64,000 bases of DNA from Rhodopirellula halodulae (GTDB lineage Bacteria > Planctomycetota > Planctomycetia > Pirellulales > Pirellulaceae): positions 1,543,001-1,607,000 of the forward strand of contig NZ_JAJKFV010000029.1 in NCBI RefSeq assembly GCF_020966775.1, in the 5' to 3' direction. Position numbers and translations under genes: made by a program. Below are positions 24,886-34,758 of the stretch, piece after piece; position 1 is the first letter of the stretch; each line of letters starts with the position of its first letter. The notes beneath the pieces are model-generated. The model ran no database searches. It was not told where the DNA came from and saw nothing but the letters and a program-made list of their open reading frames with translations.

Positions 24886-26766
24886 TCAACCGTTGCGGCT
24901 CTGACGCCGGCGGTCGGATTCCTTCAACAAGATCTTTCGCAAGCGGATTGACTCGGGGGTCACTTCGACCAGCTCATCGTCCTCGATGTATTCCAATGCG
25001 GCTTCCAATGACATGTCGCGTGGCGGCTTCAAGATCACATTTTCATCGCTTCCGCTGGCTCGCATGTTGGTCAGCTTCTTTTCACGGCATGGGTTGACCG
25101 TCATGTCGTTCTCACGAGCGTTTTCGCCGACGATCATTCCCTCGTAGACCTCGGTACCGGGCGGGACGAGCAACTCGGCACGGTCCTGCAAAGCGAACAG
25201 AGCAAATGGCATCGTCTTGCCACCAACCATTGAAATCAGAACACCATTGGCACGACGAGGAACCTCGCCTTCGACCATTCGGTAGCTTTCGAATGTGTGG
25301 TGAATGATCGCGGTGCCTCGAGTTGCATTGAGCAACCGCGTTCGCAATCCAATCAATCCCCGCGACGGGACGATGAACTTCAACAGGCTGTATTCGCCAC
25401 GTTGTTTCATCTCTTCCAATTGGCCGCGGCGCAGTCCGACCAATTCCATGACTGGTCCCATGGCGTCGGTCGGGACTTCAACACGCAGCGTTTCGAACGG
25501 CTCGTGCTTCTTTCCGTCGATTTCTTTGAAGACAACACGCGGTTTCCCCACGCTCAGCTCATAACCCTCGCGTCGCATCGTTTCAATCAGCACGGCCAAG
25601 TGCAAAACGCCGCGACCGGCCACCGCGTAGGCTTCGGTTCCTTCAATCATCGAAACCCGAAGGGCAACGTTGCGTTCCAGCTCTTTTTCGAGTCGAGCTT
25701 TGATTTGGCGCGTCGTGACGTATTTGCCTTCGCGACCTGCGAGCGGCGACGAATTAACGCTGAACACCATTTCTAGCGTGGGCTCGTCGACTTTCAATCG
25801 AGGAAGAGCTTGTCCGCTATCTGATGCGGTGATCGTGTCGCCGATTTCGACATCTTCCAAGCCTTCCAGGGCGATGATGTCGCCAGCACCCGCGGTTTCG
25901 GCAGGTGCTCGACCGAGCTTGTCGAAGACATACAAACCGGAAGCTTTCACTTTTCGAACAATCGGGTTGCCGGCCGCGTCAACGGTGTGAACATCCAAGG
26001 ATTGGCCCGAGCGGATGGTTCCCGCGTTGACTCGACCAACCGCGATTCGCCCAACGTATTCGCTCCAATCCAAAGTGGTGACCATCATCTGAAAGTCAGA
26101 CTCGGTGTCTACCGTTGGGCCCGGAAGATGGTCGACCAGCAAGTCCAGCAGAGGACGCATGTCTTGCGTTGGCTTCTCAGGATCTTCGGTCGCGTAACCT
26201 TCCTTGGCACTGGCGAAAACGTAGGCTGCACTGTCCAGTTGCTCTTCTCCGCCCAAGTCTGCGAGCAGCTCAAGAGCTTCGTCGAGGGCCTCCGGCGGAC
26301 GACCATCGGGACGGTCAACTTTATTGACAACGACGATCGGCTTCACACCCGCTTGGAGAGCCTTTTCCAATACGAATCGTGTTTGCGGCATTGGGCCTTC
26401 GGCGGCGTCGACCAACACCAGCGCCCCGTCGGCCATTCGGACGACTCGTTCGACTTCGCCACCAAAGTCCGCGTGGCCCGGAGTGTCGATCAAGTTGATC
26501 TTCACCCCACGGTAGTGAACCGCAATGTTTTTGGAGAGAATCGTGATTCCACGTTCCTTTTCCAAGTCATTGGAATCCAGGATCCGTTCGCCCTTGAGCT
26601 CCGCGTCGCGAAATTCACCGCTCTGACGCAGCAAGCAGTCCACCAGCGTGGTTTTGCCATGGTCGACGTGGGCAATGATGACGACGTTTCGAATCTCGTC
26701 CCGCACAGCGGTATTGCTGGAGGTGGCGGTGCCGGCGTCAGATGAGGGAGAGGCGGTGGAAGTCAA
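24886..26766 (-). CDS. typA: Ribosome-associated GTPase TypA/BipA
   Basis: 626 residues, translational GTPase of the EF-G/LepA group that binds the 70S ribosome. G1 AHVDHGKTT (32-40), G2 region [11 protein letters not shown]3 [13 protein letters not shown]4 [13 protein letters not shown]5 FASAKEGYA. Then domain II, EF-G domain III/V-like regions ([22 protein letters not shown] in part) and the TypA-specific C-terminal domain ([32 protein letters not shown]). The start is TTG with GAAAG upstream; a GTG at residue 21 is possible. In other bacteria it is linked to stress and low-temperature growth. Confidence 0.95.
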   Translation of the reverse strand: MTSTASPSSDAGTATSSNTAVRDEIRNVVIIAHVDHGKTTLVDCLLRQSGEFRDAELKGERILDSNDLEKERGITILSKNIAVHYRGVKINLIDTPGHADFGGEVERVVRMADGALVLVDAAEGPMPQTRFVLEKALQAGVKPIVVVNKVDRPDGRPPEALDEALELLADLGGEEQLDSAAYVFASAKEGYATEDPEKPTQDMRPLLDLLVDHLPGPTVDTESDFQMMVTTLDWSEYVGRIAVGRVNAGTIRSGQSLDVHTVDAAGNPIVRKVKASGLYVFDKLGRAPAETAGAGDIIALEGLEDVEIGDTITASDSGQALPRLKVDEPTLEMVFSVNSSPLAGREGKYVTTRQIKARLEKELERNVALRVSMIEGTEAYAVAGRGVLHLAVLIETMRREGYELSVGKPRVVFKEIDGKKHEPFETLRVEVPTDAMGPVMELVGLRRGQLEEMKQRGEYSLLKFIVPSRGLIGLRTRLLNATRGTAIIHHTFESYRMVEGEVPRRANGVLISMVGGKTMPFALFALQDRAELLVPPGTEVYEGMIVGENARENDMTVNPCREKKLTNMRASGSDENVILKPPRDMSLEAALEYIEDDELVEVTPESIRLRKILLKESDRRRQSRNG

Positions 26767-26912
26767 AGGACAACTTTCAATGGATAAATGTTCTATCGGA
26801 AGCCCACGTTCTAACGATCGATCCCAAAATCAACTAGTCAAAATGCGGTTTGTGCGCCGATCCGGCACGCTAGGTGCGTTTAATTGGGTGCATTTTCTCG
26901 CCAGGAGTTTTT

Positions 26913-27818
26913 ATGTTCATCGCGGTGACAGGAGCCACAGGTTTTTTGGGGCGAGAATTGATCTCGCAGCTCGTGGAAAAAGGGCATCAAGTCCGAGCAA
27001 TGTCCCGCCAGCCGGATCCGCCCGAGATCGGACCAGAGTCTGATCTAGTGAGTTGGATTCAAGGCGAGCTAGACGATTGGGATTCCTTGGAGCGTCTCGT
27101 TGATGGAGCGGACGCGGTGGTCCACACCGCATTGGCACGTGAAGGTGAAAGCTTCATGACAACGCCTGATGATCCATTGCAGTACGCACAAACAAATCTG
27201 ATGGGATCGATGGCGTTGCTTGAGAAAGCCGCGATTGGCACACCAACGAAATTTGTCTTTGTCTCATCCGGTGCCGTTCACCAGCATGTGGTCGATGGGC
27301 TGACGTTAGACGAGCAGCATCCACTTCGTCCGGGGGCACTTTATGGTGCCTGCAAGGCGAGCATGGAAACCATGGTTCACGCTTACGGACTTTCGGGACG
27401 CATCAATGCGTGCACCGTTCGACCGGTCTCAATCTACGGCGCCGAGGAACCCATCGAGCATTCGAAGTGGTTCCAATTGGTGATGGACGTGGCCGCGGGG
27501 AAAGAAGTCTCAGCGGACGGAGGCGGCAAAGTGGTTCATGTGAAGGATGTTGCTCGAGCGATCCGGCATCTGCTCGCGGAGTCGGATTCGGTTGCGGGAG
27601 AAACCTTCAACTGCTGCGACCGGTTCATTTCGGAGCACGAGGTTGCTCAGCGTGTGATGGAAATCACCGGCTCGAACGCGAACTTGACTGGGCAACCAAA
27701 AGAAAGCGGTCGAGAGATGTCGACCGCGAAGCTCGAGAAGCGAGGCTTCCGTTTCGGTGGCCTCGCCTTGTTGGATGAAACTATTCGGCAATACGTGCGG
27801 GCTGCATCGCAAGCTTAG
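26913..27818 (+). CDS. NAD-dependent epimerase/dehydratase family protein
   Basis: 301 residues, extended short-chain dehydrogenase. The Rossmann motif is at the very N-terminus (VTGATGFLG), followed by ADAVVHTAL, a Ser in FVFVSSGAVHQHV and the catalytic YxxxK as YGACKASME. RPVSIYGAEEP and VHVKDVARAIRHLL follow, which are typical of nucleotide-sugar epimerases and dTDP-sugar dehydratase relatives. ATG 26913 is supported by AGGAG five bases upstream. The substrate is not readable. Its 3' end overlaps the convergent DUF6580 gene by 38 bp. Confidence 0.85.
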   Translation: MFIAVTGATGFLGRELISQLVEKGHQVRAMSRQPDPPEIGPESDLVSWIQGELDDWDSLERLVDGADAVVHTALAREGESFMTTPDDPLQYAQTNLMGSMALLEKAAIGTPTKFVFVSSGAVHQHVVDGLTLDEQHPLRPGALYGACKASMETMVHAYGLSGRINACTVRPVSIYGAEEPIEHSKWFQLVMDVAAGKEVSADGGGKVVHVKDVARAIRHLLAESDSVAGETFNCCDRFISEHEVAQRVMEITGSNANLTGQPKESGREMSTAKLEKRGFRFGGLALLDETIRQYVRAASQA

Positions 27819-28347
27819 TTCGAAGAGCTGATTGCTCTCGGTTAGCGACCAAGGCGAAGACGCCGAAGAACAGACCGCTGTAAAGCAGATCGCCGGCGAG
27901 CGTGTATTGGAAAAATGGGATGGCTGCGGTGAAGCAAGCTGCTAAACCAGTCATGGTGCTCGGGTAAACGGCGATCCAGACCGCGAAATTGGTGACCAAA
28001 AAGAAGCTCACACTTCCAAGCAGCGATCCGCTAACGACTCGCAACGCGCCTGCGTTCTGCCCCACCAGCTTTTGTCCGATGACGAAGTTGGCCAGTAGTG
28101 CCGCATAAACGGCCGGCATCAAACCATGGAAGCCGATCACTGCATCGCTGATCAACATCGCGACGACCACCGCGGCCGCGATCAATCGCGGGGTAACGGT
28201 CACCGCACCAGCGAACAAGCACATCGCCGCGAGCGGTGTGAAGTTCGGCGGATGAGGAAGCAGACGGGATGCGACTGCGATGGCGATCATTGCCAGGACG
28301 ACGGCATAGCGTTGAATGGATTGGTTCAAGTTCACGAGTGCACTCAA
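27781..28347 (-). CDS. DUF6580-type membrane protein, putative transporter component
   Basis: 188 residues, nearly all hydrophobic, with about five to six membrane segments. The family signature is near the N-terminus (ASRLLPHPPNFTPLAAMCLFAGA), then LISDAVIGFHGLMPAVYAALLANF and a C-terminal FFQYTLAGDLLYSGLFFGVFAL. I recall this as the DUF6580 family, listed as a putative transport protein; the size and layout resemble substrate-binding (S) components of ECF transporters. Last gene of the unit headed by the cobalamin riboswitch, 46 bp after the DUF1289 gene. Start TTG 28347 or GTG 28335. Corrinoid or precursor uptake is inferred only. Confidence 0.75.
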   Translation of the reverse strand: MSALVNLNQSIQRYAVVLAMIAIAVASRLLPHPPNFTPLAAMCLFAGAVTVTPRLIAAAVVVAMLISDAVIGFHGLMPAVYAALLANFVIGQKLVGQNAGALRVVSGSLLGSVSFFLVTNFAVWIAVYPSTMTGLAACFTAAIPFFQYTLAGDLLYSGLFFGVFALVANREQSALRTKLAMQPARIAE

Positions 28348-28393
28348 TCAAGTAGTTAAAGTTGAAATGGGATGGGCGAGCAAAGAATGCTCG

Positions 28394-28666
28394 TCACGAC
28401 AATGAATCAGGGGCGGAACTCAGTGACGACTGAGTCTTGCCGCCTGGGCTAAGTTGGTTGCCGGTCGGGGCCATTCCGGTGGTTGCGTTCGCACGTCTGG
28501 ATTGCACCAACTCAAGAATGGAGCGTTTTTCGTCAGAAGATGCAATCGACCAGCGGCCAATCTCTTCCAAGGAGCGGTGACAACCGACACAGATTTGACG
28601 GTCATTCACCTGGCACACACCAACGCATGGTGAAGCAGGAGGATCAGGTGAGGTTGGCGTGTTCAT
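28394..28666 (-). CDS. DUF1289 small cysteine protein
   Basis: 90 residues. DUF1289 pattern: SPCVGVC (Cys14, Cys18), then ICVGCHRSLEEIGRW (Cys26, Cys29), then EKRSILELV. The four cysteines could hold a metal or cluster. The C-terminal about 35 residues are low complexity. DUF1289 proteins are usually about 60-90 residues with no agreed function. The ATG overlaps the stop of the 2,023-aa surface protein gene by 4 bp, so translation is probably coupled. Third gene of the cobalamin-riboswitch unit. Confidence 0.85.
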   Translation of the reverse strand: MNTPTSPDPPASPCVGVCQVNDRQICVGCHRSLEEIGRWSIASSDEKRSILELVQSRRANATTGMAPTGNQLSPGGKTQSSLSSAPDSLS

Positions 28667-31600
28667 GTTGCCTCGCTGAGCAAGCGGATGGACGATTCAA
28701 GCTCGGAGTCGGAAGCGGAGTCGATCTTTTCGGTTCGCGTCGATTCTGCCATGACCTGATCCACCGCCGTCGCGAAGAATGGTGTGCTCGGGGCATCCTT
28801 GATCGCTCCGTCATCTGTGCCGCTCGCAACTTTTTGATCCATGTCGATCGAATCGATGAAGGACGCCGGGCGACCTGTCAACGTTTGACCCGCTGCATCA
28901 GAGAAGCTTTGTGGCGGAAGTGATGAACTGGTCCCCAACGGTTCGCCTGCGGAAGATTCTGCGTTCGAGTGTTGGTTCAAATAGTTGATGACCTTCAACG
29001 CATCGAGCGCGGAGACTTTCCCGTCGCCGGAAACGTCGTAGAACTTGCCGATCAGCTCGTTTGGGTCGTTCGGAGTTGCCAAGTCAGGTGATCCGTCCGC
29101 GTTCAAACGGTTGATGACCATCAGGGCATCCAACGCCGTCACTTCACCATTCGCGTTCACATCCTCGCTTCGTATCGCATTTTGCCAAGGAGTGCTGGTG
29201 ATCACTTGCACTTCGATTTGATCCGACACCAAACGTTGGCGGACGAGGCCATCGGACACGATTGGCACACCCAATTGCCAGGTGCCCGTGAGTTGCAGAT
29301 TTTGGCTTCCGATGCTGGTGATGGTCGGGGCGTTCGCACCCAAAAGTGCATTGAGGCGTACCGAGTCGAGTTCGTAGTGAAGAGGTTCAGACAGATCAGC
29401 TCCACCAAGGACAAGCTCTTCGATATTGACCACGCGATTTTGGAGCCACGCTGCGAGGTCGATGGGAGTTTCTTCCCCTTCGCCATGGTCAGCCGGCTGG
29501 ATGATCATCCGGTCAAAGCCGTCTCCGCCATCGATGGACGTGAACCAAGTTGTATTGAGTAGGATTTGGTCATCGCCACCTGCCATTGCAATGGTGACCA
29601 AGCCGCTGGTTTGGTTCAGCGAATCTACCGTGAGCGTTTCTGCTTGATCCGTCATTGTCAGGTGAAGCGATTCGCTCACCAATGTCGAAGCCCAAATGGC
29701 TTGGTCGAGTTCGTCTCTGACTACCAATCGGTCGTCTTCGATCGCCAAGTGCAGTTCGGTCGGTTGATAGTCGAGCAATTCAAACGACGCCGATTGTTCG
29801 TCAGCGGTTGCGTATCCAGGGTCACTCTCGTCTGTTCGGACCGAAGCCTTCAGTGAAACCGTTTGCGTTGGTTCGATCTGTTGATCTTTGATCCCAGACA
29901 CCGAGATCGATTGTGGCTGATCCCAGTTTTCGGTCGTGAAAGACAGCCGATCGATACCCAATTCGACTTGTTCCGACGCGTCGATCCCGTCCAGTATGGC
30001 TTGTACTCCAACAACAACGTTGCCAGCCGGTTGCTCGGTTAAGCGAACGCTGAAAAGAGTTTCCGTGCTGCCTTCCTGAACTGACGAAGCATCACCGACC
30101 GCGACCAATTCAATGCCGGGAACCTCGTCATCCACGATGGAAACGACCGTTTGGCCACTCGTATAACCTTCCGCGAGGAAGGTCCACGTGGCCGAGTCAG
30201 ACGAATTGACCATGCGGTCATTCAAAATCGAAATTGGAACGCGAATTGAATCGGAGCCGGCCGGGATTTCGAGTCCAGGAATGTGCTCGAACCGCGAATC
30301 GTCCGTTGCGAATTCGATGGGGAGTGCTTGGCTGAGGTCAGCGTCATTGTGGTGGATGATGACGGATCCAGGTGCACCCGGGACTTGGTCGATCAGCAGG
30401 TTGTCCAGGGCGAAGTAGGCAGGTGTATTCATGCCGTATTGCCCAACGTCCGATGACGAAAATTCGAAGCGAAGTTCGCTGGATCCTTCGAGCGAAGTCA
30501 GGTCGATGGTCGTCCACTCATCAACGATGTAGTCCAGCGAATTGTTCTCGAAACGATAGTCGGCCAAATAGAAGTCAATCTCGCCAACCTCTGCCCCGGA
30601 CGAATCCACGCCGACAATTGTCAGCAGAAAATAATCCGCGTCGTCACCGGATTCACCACCGAACTTCTTCGCAAAGGCATCACCATTTTGCATCGATAAC
30701 GCGGCGTAGGTGGTATTGGTGATCGATAGCGATGCGAAACGCCCGCTCGCCAACTCCGCGGGCATCGATACCGTCGGAGCCGACGATCCGCTGCCAGTTC
30801 CAACGAGATAGGTATCCGAGCCATCACCGCCTCCCGGAACATCCGCATCTAGATTCGAGAACGCGGAGTATTGATTGCCGTAACCTTCGGTCGTCACGTC
30901 GGTCATGTTCGATGCCGACCAACCGCTCCATGAGCCATACTCGCTGTTGTAGGAGTTTGCGAATTCGAGCGGACCGGTGCTGATGAACCCAGACTCGTCG
31001 GAGCCATTTTGAAACGACTCTTCCTGCAAGTTGCTTCCGATATCTTCCACATCGATGGTGATGGGAGTCGATTCATGAAGCGGTGATTGACCTTCGTAGG
31101 TCACTGTCAAAGTGGACGTGTCGTCGTCCTGCAGCGTCAATTGGATCGCTTGATTGGAGAAGCCCACTGCGGCGGCGGTGACTGTGATCTGGCGATCGCC
31201 ATCGACATGCAGGTTGTCGAAGACACGAATCGGAACCGTGATCGTGTCTTGGCCCGCTGGGATGATCACCATTGCCGGCAATTCGACATCGCTGCTGTCA
31301 GTTGACAACGCGACCTCAAGTGCCTGCGAGTTGTCGAGTGTGTTCCGCTGCAGCGAGAAATTCGGCAGCGTGTTCTCGACAGCCGCGAGCTTGACATCGT
31401 CGATGGCAAAGTAACCCGGCGTGTTCATCCCGTATTGGCCAACGTCCGTGGAGGACAATTGGAAATGAAGTTCCGTTGCCTCGCCAATGGCGGTCAAGTC
31501 GACGGTGGTCCATTCGTCGATGACGTAGTCGAGTGAGTTGTCTTCGAAACGATAGTCGGCAAGATAAAAGTCCACTGTGCCGATGCTTTCGCCCGTTGCG

Positions 31601-34600
31601 GATTTACCTTCGATGGTCAAGATAAATGTGTCGGGGTCATCGCCCGTTGCACCGCCGAATTGTTTGGCGAAAGCGTCGCCTTGCAGCATCGACAATGCAG
31701 CATAGGTGGTGTTCGTGATAGCGATGGATTCAAACGGTTGCGAACCTTGTTCGCGACGAATGACGGCGTCGGATCCGTTGAAGCCAACGCCGTAGGTGCC
31801 GGAGTCTCGGGCCCCGTCTCCGGTAACCGCGGAGTACTGGTTGAAGTATCCGGGAGTGGTTGTGTCGGTTGCTCGGCTGATGGCAAATCCCGACCAACTA
31901 TCAAAACCAAACGCGTTGCTGAACGAGTTTCCAAAGCTCAGGTTGCCTTGTTGGAACGCACCGGACGGTCCAGCGTTGTTCGCGTAGCTGCCCGAAAGCA
32001 CGCCGCGTCCGAGAACTTCAAAATCGCCAATCAGTTCGGCATTGCTTTCGCTCAAATCCGACGCCGGGCCAGTCAACGAGAGGCTGGGGCTTTCGAGATC
32101 CAAAATGAGGCTTTGGAGTGTTTGTGTTTCAAACCCCAGGGCACTTGCCTGAATGCTCCAGGCTTGGTCCCCCGTCAACGACGTGTCGTGCTGGATCAAC
32201 CAAGTCACTTCCGCTGATCCGGTGTTTGCAGGAATGGTGATCGATGTCGGCCCCGACACACGGTCATTAAGCGATTGAGACAGTGTCACCGCCAGTTCGT
32301 TCGATACGTCATTGGTTTGACGCGTGATTTGAACTCGCACTTCGGTGCCCTCGGTCACCGACGAAAGTTCGTTGTCGTCCCCATCCAAGAGCTTCAACGC
32401 GAAGGTTGGTTGTTCATCGTCGATGACTTCCACCGCGAATTCCGCATCGGTGGCGGATGGGTGCGAGGCGGTCACCGTGAAAACACTGGCGTTATTCAAC
32501 AAGGAGTTGTCAATCACTCCCACCTGAAACGTGGCGGACGCGGCGCCCACGGGAACCGTGACAGTGCTAGGAAGGTCAAGGAGCCCTGTCGCTGGGTTCG
32601 TGAGATTGACCGTCAGCGGCGAGTCCAGAATGAAGTCGTTGCGGGCGACGGTAACAGAAACCGTTTGTCCCGGATTGCCTTCGCTCAAAGGACTCGTCGG
32701 TTCGGTTACCGACAATTCACGAACATCGTTGTCGACGATTTCAACGTCCAGCACCGCATTCTCATGTCCGTCGGCTGATGCGGTCAGTTGCAATGATTGA
32801 TCAAAGGAAAACCGATCATCGTCAAACAAGTTGACTTGGAAGGATGTCTCGCGTTGTCCCGCGACAAAGGTCACGTTGGTTGGGAATCCCAAACGCGTTG
32901 ATTCGCTCGATTGTAGAGTGACTGAAAGTTCGCTTAAAACATCGGCTGCATTACGGCGGAGTGTGACTGTGGCGGCGGACTGACCTTCTGTCTGTTGCAG
33001 CGATTCGACCGTGTACGCCAATGCTAGAACATCGTCATCCAAAACGCTCAACGTGCGAATTCGCGGCGCCTGCAGTTCGGCAGTTGCCGTGAAGTTGACG
33101 AATGTGTCTGGCCCCACCAAATCATCGTCGGCTGGTGTGAACGAGAATTCGGTGTAGTCCGATCCAGCCGGAATGGTGATGGTGGTTGGACCGGAGACCA
33201 ATGAAGGATCGGAGTTCGAAATCGACACCGTGAACGGCGACGTGTTGTCCAACGATGGACGCGAAACGCGAGCTTGGACGGCCTCCGATTCGGGAGTCGC
33301 GGCGGAGGCGAGGTCGAGTGAAACTTGAGGACGCTTGATCGTCACATCATCAATCGCGAAATACGTCGGCGTGTTGATCCCGTAGTCGCCCACGTCCGAT
33401 GAACGTACTTGGAACTGAATCGACTGAGCCCCTACCAAGGAAGACAAATCGACTTGAATCCACTCGTCAACGATGAAGTCATCCTCTGCGTTTTCGAATC
33501 GATAGTCGGCCAGAACGGTTGTCACGGTTCCAATGTTCTGGCCGTTGGCATCCAAGCCGTGGATGTCGACTTCGAAGAAATCAGGGTCGTTGCCTGTCGG
33601 CCCCCCAAACTGTTTGGCAAAGGAGTCTCCCTGCTGCATCGACAATGCTGCATACGTGGTGTTCGTGATCCAAAGCGAGTCGAATGACGATCCTACAGAA
33701 GGATCTAGCTGGATCGTGGGACGGTCCGAGGCCTCGGCATATTCTGAGTAGAACCCAACGGCATACGTGTCGGATGCTTGGTGTCCTTCGCCCGTGAACG
33801 CACTGTACTGGTTCATGAAACCAGCCGTGGTGTTATCGGTTGCTTTTGAAATGGCAAAAGCCTGCCAGCTTCCATACAGCGGATCGAAGTCGTTGTTGAG
33901 CAACAGTTCGTCTTCCGCGAAACCGTTGTCGTTGCGATTCGAGAAATCACCGGACAGTTGTGCGCCGATCGTTTCAAAGCCAACCGTTGCCAACCCCGTC
34001 TCTTTCGCGTGCAGCACGGCGACGCCATCAACGTCCAATCCCGCACTGCCGACTGTCGGTGTCGGGTCATAGATCGGATCGCCCTGCCCATCTGTGACAG
34101 TGCCGTCGCCAAAAATATCAACTAACCGAACATGCGTGATGGCGGTGACATCCAAGCCGGCACTGCCGCGCAGTTCTTCCAGGTCGAAGGGAGTTCCGAA
34201 ACCACCGCGGTATTTGCCCGCCAAGTTGTTTAGGTTCGTCGCGTCCAAGGAGCCAAAGGCACCGACCGCAGCATCGGTTCGCGAATCGCTTTCGAATCGT
34301 ACAAAATTTGTGCCGTCCGAAGAAACCTCCACAAAGCCCAGTTCAAGAAAGGTATCCGAGAAGGAGTTTTCAAACACAGCAAAGTCGAAGCCCAGGCCGT
34401 CTCGAATGGGCTCGTCGAATGTGAGTGTCAACGTTCCGTTTCGACCCAACGATACAATGCTTCCCGAAAGTCCCTCCGCGGGACCGAGAGCCTGTGAGCT
34501 GTCTTGCCAAGTGTCGCTGACTTCGGCTCCGGGCGAGTAGTCCGAAACGCCTGTCGCCCAGCCCACGATTGCCGGTGATTCACGATCAATCGCGGTCGAT

Positions 34601-34734
34601 CCTTCTTGTCCGGCGGCGGGAGCGTACGGACCTGCCGCGAGGAGACGACGGTTTTCCAGCGATTCCAACGCCAGGCGAAGTTGTTGGCGTCGGGCGGTGC
34701 GGGTGAAGTTTCGAAAAAACACGGGAGTTCTCAA
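28663..34734 (-). CDS. Giant surface protein: LEPR-XLL-type N-terminus, FAVFEN domain, Calx-beta-like repeats, three DUF4465 modules, dockerin pair
   Basis: 2,023 residues. The N-terminus has the planctomycete LEPR-XLL-like motif LESLENRRLLAA (24-35). Residues about 36-250 form a domain with FDFAVFENSF, LELGFVEVSSDG and NNLAGKYRGGFGTPFDL. Three DUF4465 modules lie at about 261-465, 911-1115 and 1241-1445; each has ITNTTYAALSM, SFAKQFGG or KKFGG, LADYRFE, a DEW motif and YFAIDDV or YFALDNL. Calx-beta-like repeats fill about 470-900, with more after 1450. A dockerin-like EF-hand pair (DVNANGEVTALDALMVINRL and DVSGDGKVSALDALKVINYL) sits at about 1855-1921. No anchor is seen at the C-terminus. 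Second gene of the cobalamin-riboswitch unit; corrinoid capture at the surface is inferred. Confidence 0.88.
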   Translation of the reverse strand: MRTPVFFRNFTRTARRQQLRLALESLENRRLLAAGPYAPAAGQEGSTAIDRESPAIVGWATGVSDYSPGAEVSDTWQDSSQALGPAEGLSGSIVSLGRNGTLTLTFDEPIRDGLGFDFAVFENSFSDTFLELGFVEVSSDGTNFVRFESDSRTDAAVGAFGSLDATNLNNLAGKYRGGFGTPFDLEELRGSAGLDVTAITHVRLVDIFGDGTVTDGQGDPIYDPTPTVGSAGLDVDGVAVLHAKETGLATVGFETIGAQLSGDFSNRNDNGFAEDELLLNNDFDPLYGSWQAFAISKATDNTTAGFMNQYSAFTGEGHQASDTYAVGFYSEYAEASDRPTIQLDPSVGSSFDSLWITNTTYAALSMQQGDSFAKQFGGPTGNDPDFFEVDIHGLDANGQNIGTVTTVLADYRFENAEDDFIVDEWIQVDLSSLVGAQSIQFQVRSSDVGDYGINTPTYFAIDDVTIKRPQVSLDLASAATPESEAVQARVSRPSLDNTSPFTVSISNSDPSLVSGPTTITIPAGSDYTEFSFTPADDDLVGPDTFVNFTATAELQAPRIRTLSVLDDDVLALAYTVESLQQTEGQSAATVTLRRNAADVLSELSVTLQSSESTRLGFPTNVTFVAGQRETSFQVNLFDDDRFSFDQSLQLTASADGHENAVLDVEIVDNDVRELSVTEPTSPLSEGNPGQTVSVTVARNDFILDSPLTVNLTNPATGLLDLPSTVTVPVGAASATFQVGVIDNSLLNNASVFTVTASHPSATDAEFAVEVIDDEQPTFALKLLDGDDNELSSVTEGTEVRVQITRQTNDVSNELAVTLSQSLNDRVSGPTSITIPANTGSAEVTWLIQHDTSLTGDQAWSIQASALGFETQTLQSLILDLESPSLSLTGPASDLSESNAELIGDFEVLGRGVLSGSYANNAGPSGAFQQGNLSFGNSFSNAFGFDSWSGFAISRATDTTTPGYFNQYSAVTGDGARDSGTYGVGFNGSDAVIRREQGSQPFESIAITNTTYAALSMLQGDAFAKQFGGATGDDPDTFILTIEGKSATGESIGTVDFYLADYRFEDNSLDYVIDEWTTVDLTAIGEATELHFQLSSTDVGQYGMNTPGYFAIDDVKLAAVENTLPNFSLQRNTLDNSQALEVALSTDSSDVELPAMVIIPAGQDTITVPIRVFDNLHVDGDRQITVTAAAVGFSNQAIQLTLQDDDTSTLTVTYEGQSPLHESTPITIDVEDIGSNLQEESFQNGSDESGFISTGPLEFANSYNSEYGSWSGWSASNMTDVTTEGYGNQYSAFSNLDADVPGGGDGSDTYLVGTGSGSSAPTVSMPAELASGRFASLSITNTTYAALSMQNGDAFAKKFGGESGDDADYFLLTIVGVDSSGAEVGEIDFYLADYRFENNSLDYIVDEWTTIDLTSLEGSSELRFEFSSSDVGQYGMNTPAYFALDNLLIDQVPGAPGSVIIHHNDADLSQALPIEFATDDSRFEHIPGLEIPAGSDSIRVPISILNDRMVNSSDSATWTFLAEGYTSGQTVVSIVDDEVPGIELVAVGDASSVQEGSTETLFSVRLTEQPAGNVVVGVQAILDGIDASEQVELGIDRLSFTTENWDQPQSISVSGIKDQQIEPTQTVSLKASVRTDESDPGYATADEQSASFELLDYQPTELHLAIEDDRLVVRDELDQAIWASTLVSESLHLTMTDQAETLTVDSLNQTSGLVTIAMAGGDDQILLNTTWFTSIDGGDGFDRMIIQPADHGEGEETPIDLAAWLQNRVVNIEELVLGGADLSEPLHYELDSVRLNALLGANAPTITSIGSQNLQLTGTWQLGVPIVSDGLVRQRLVSDQIEVQVITSTPWQNAIRSEDVNANGEVTALDALMVINRLNADGSPDLATPNDPNELIGKFYDVSGDGKVSALDALKVINYLNQHSNAESSAGEPLGTSSSLPPQSFSDAAGQTLTGRPASFIDSIDMDQKVASGTDDGAIKDAPSTPFFATAVDQVMAESTRTEKIDSASDSELESSIRLLSEAT

Positions 34735-34758
34735 GGGTGGTGAATCGTTGGGTGTGTC

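Noticed and set aside
25987..26745. A plus-strand open frame (252 codons)
   Set aside because: Antisense to the GTPase domain of typA; no start signals.
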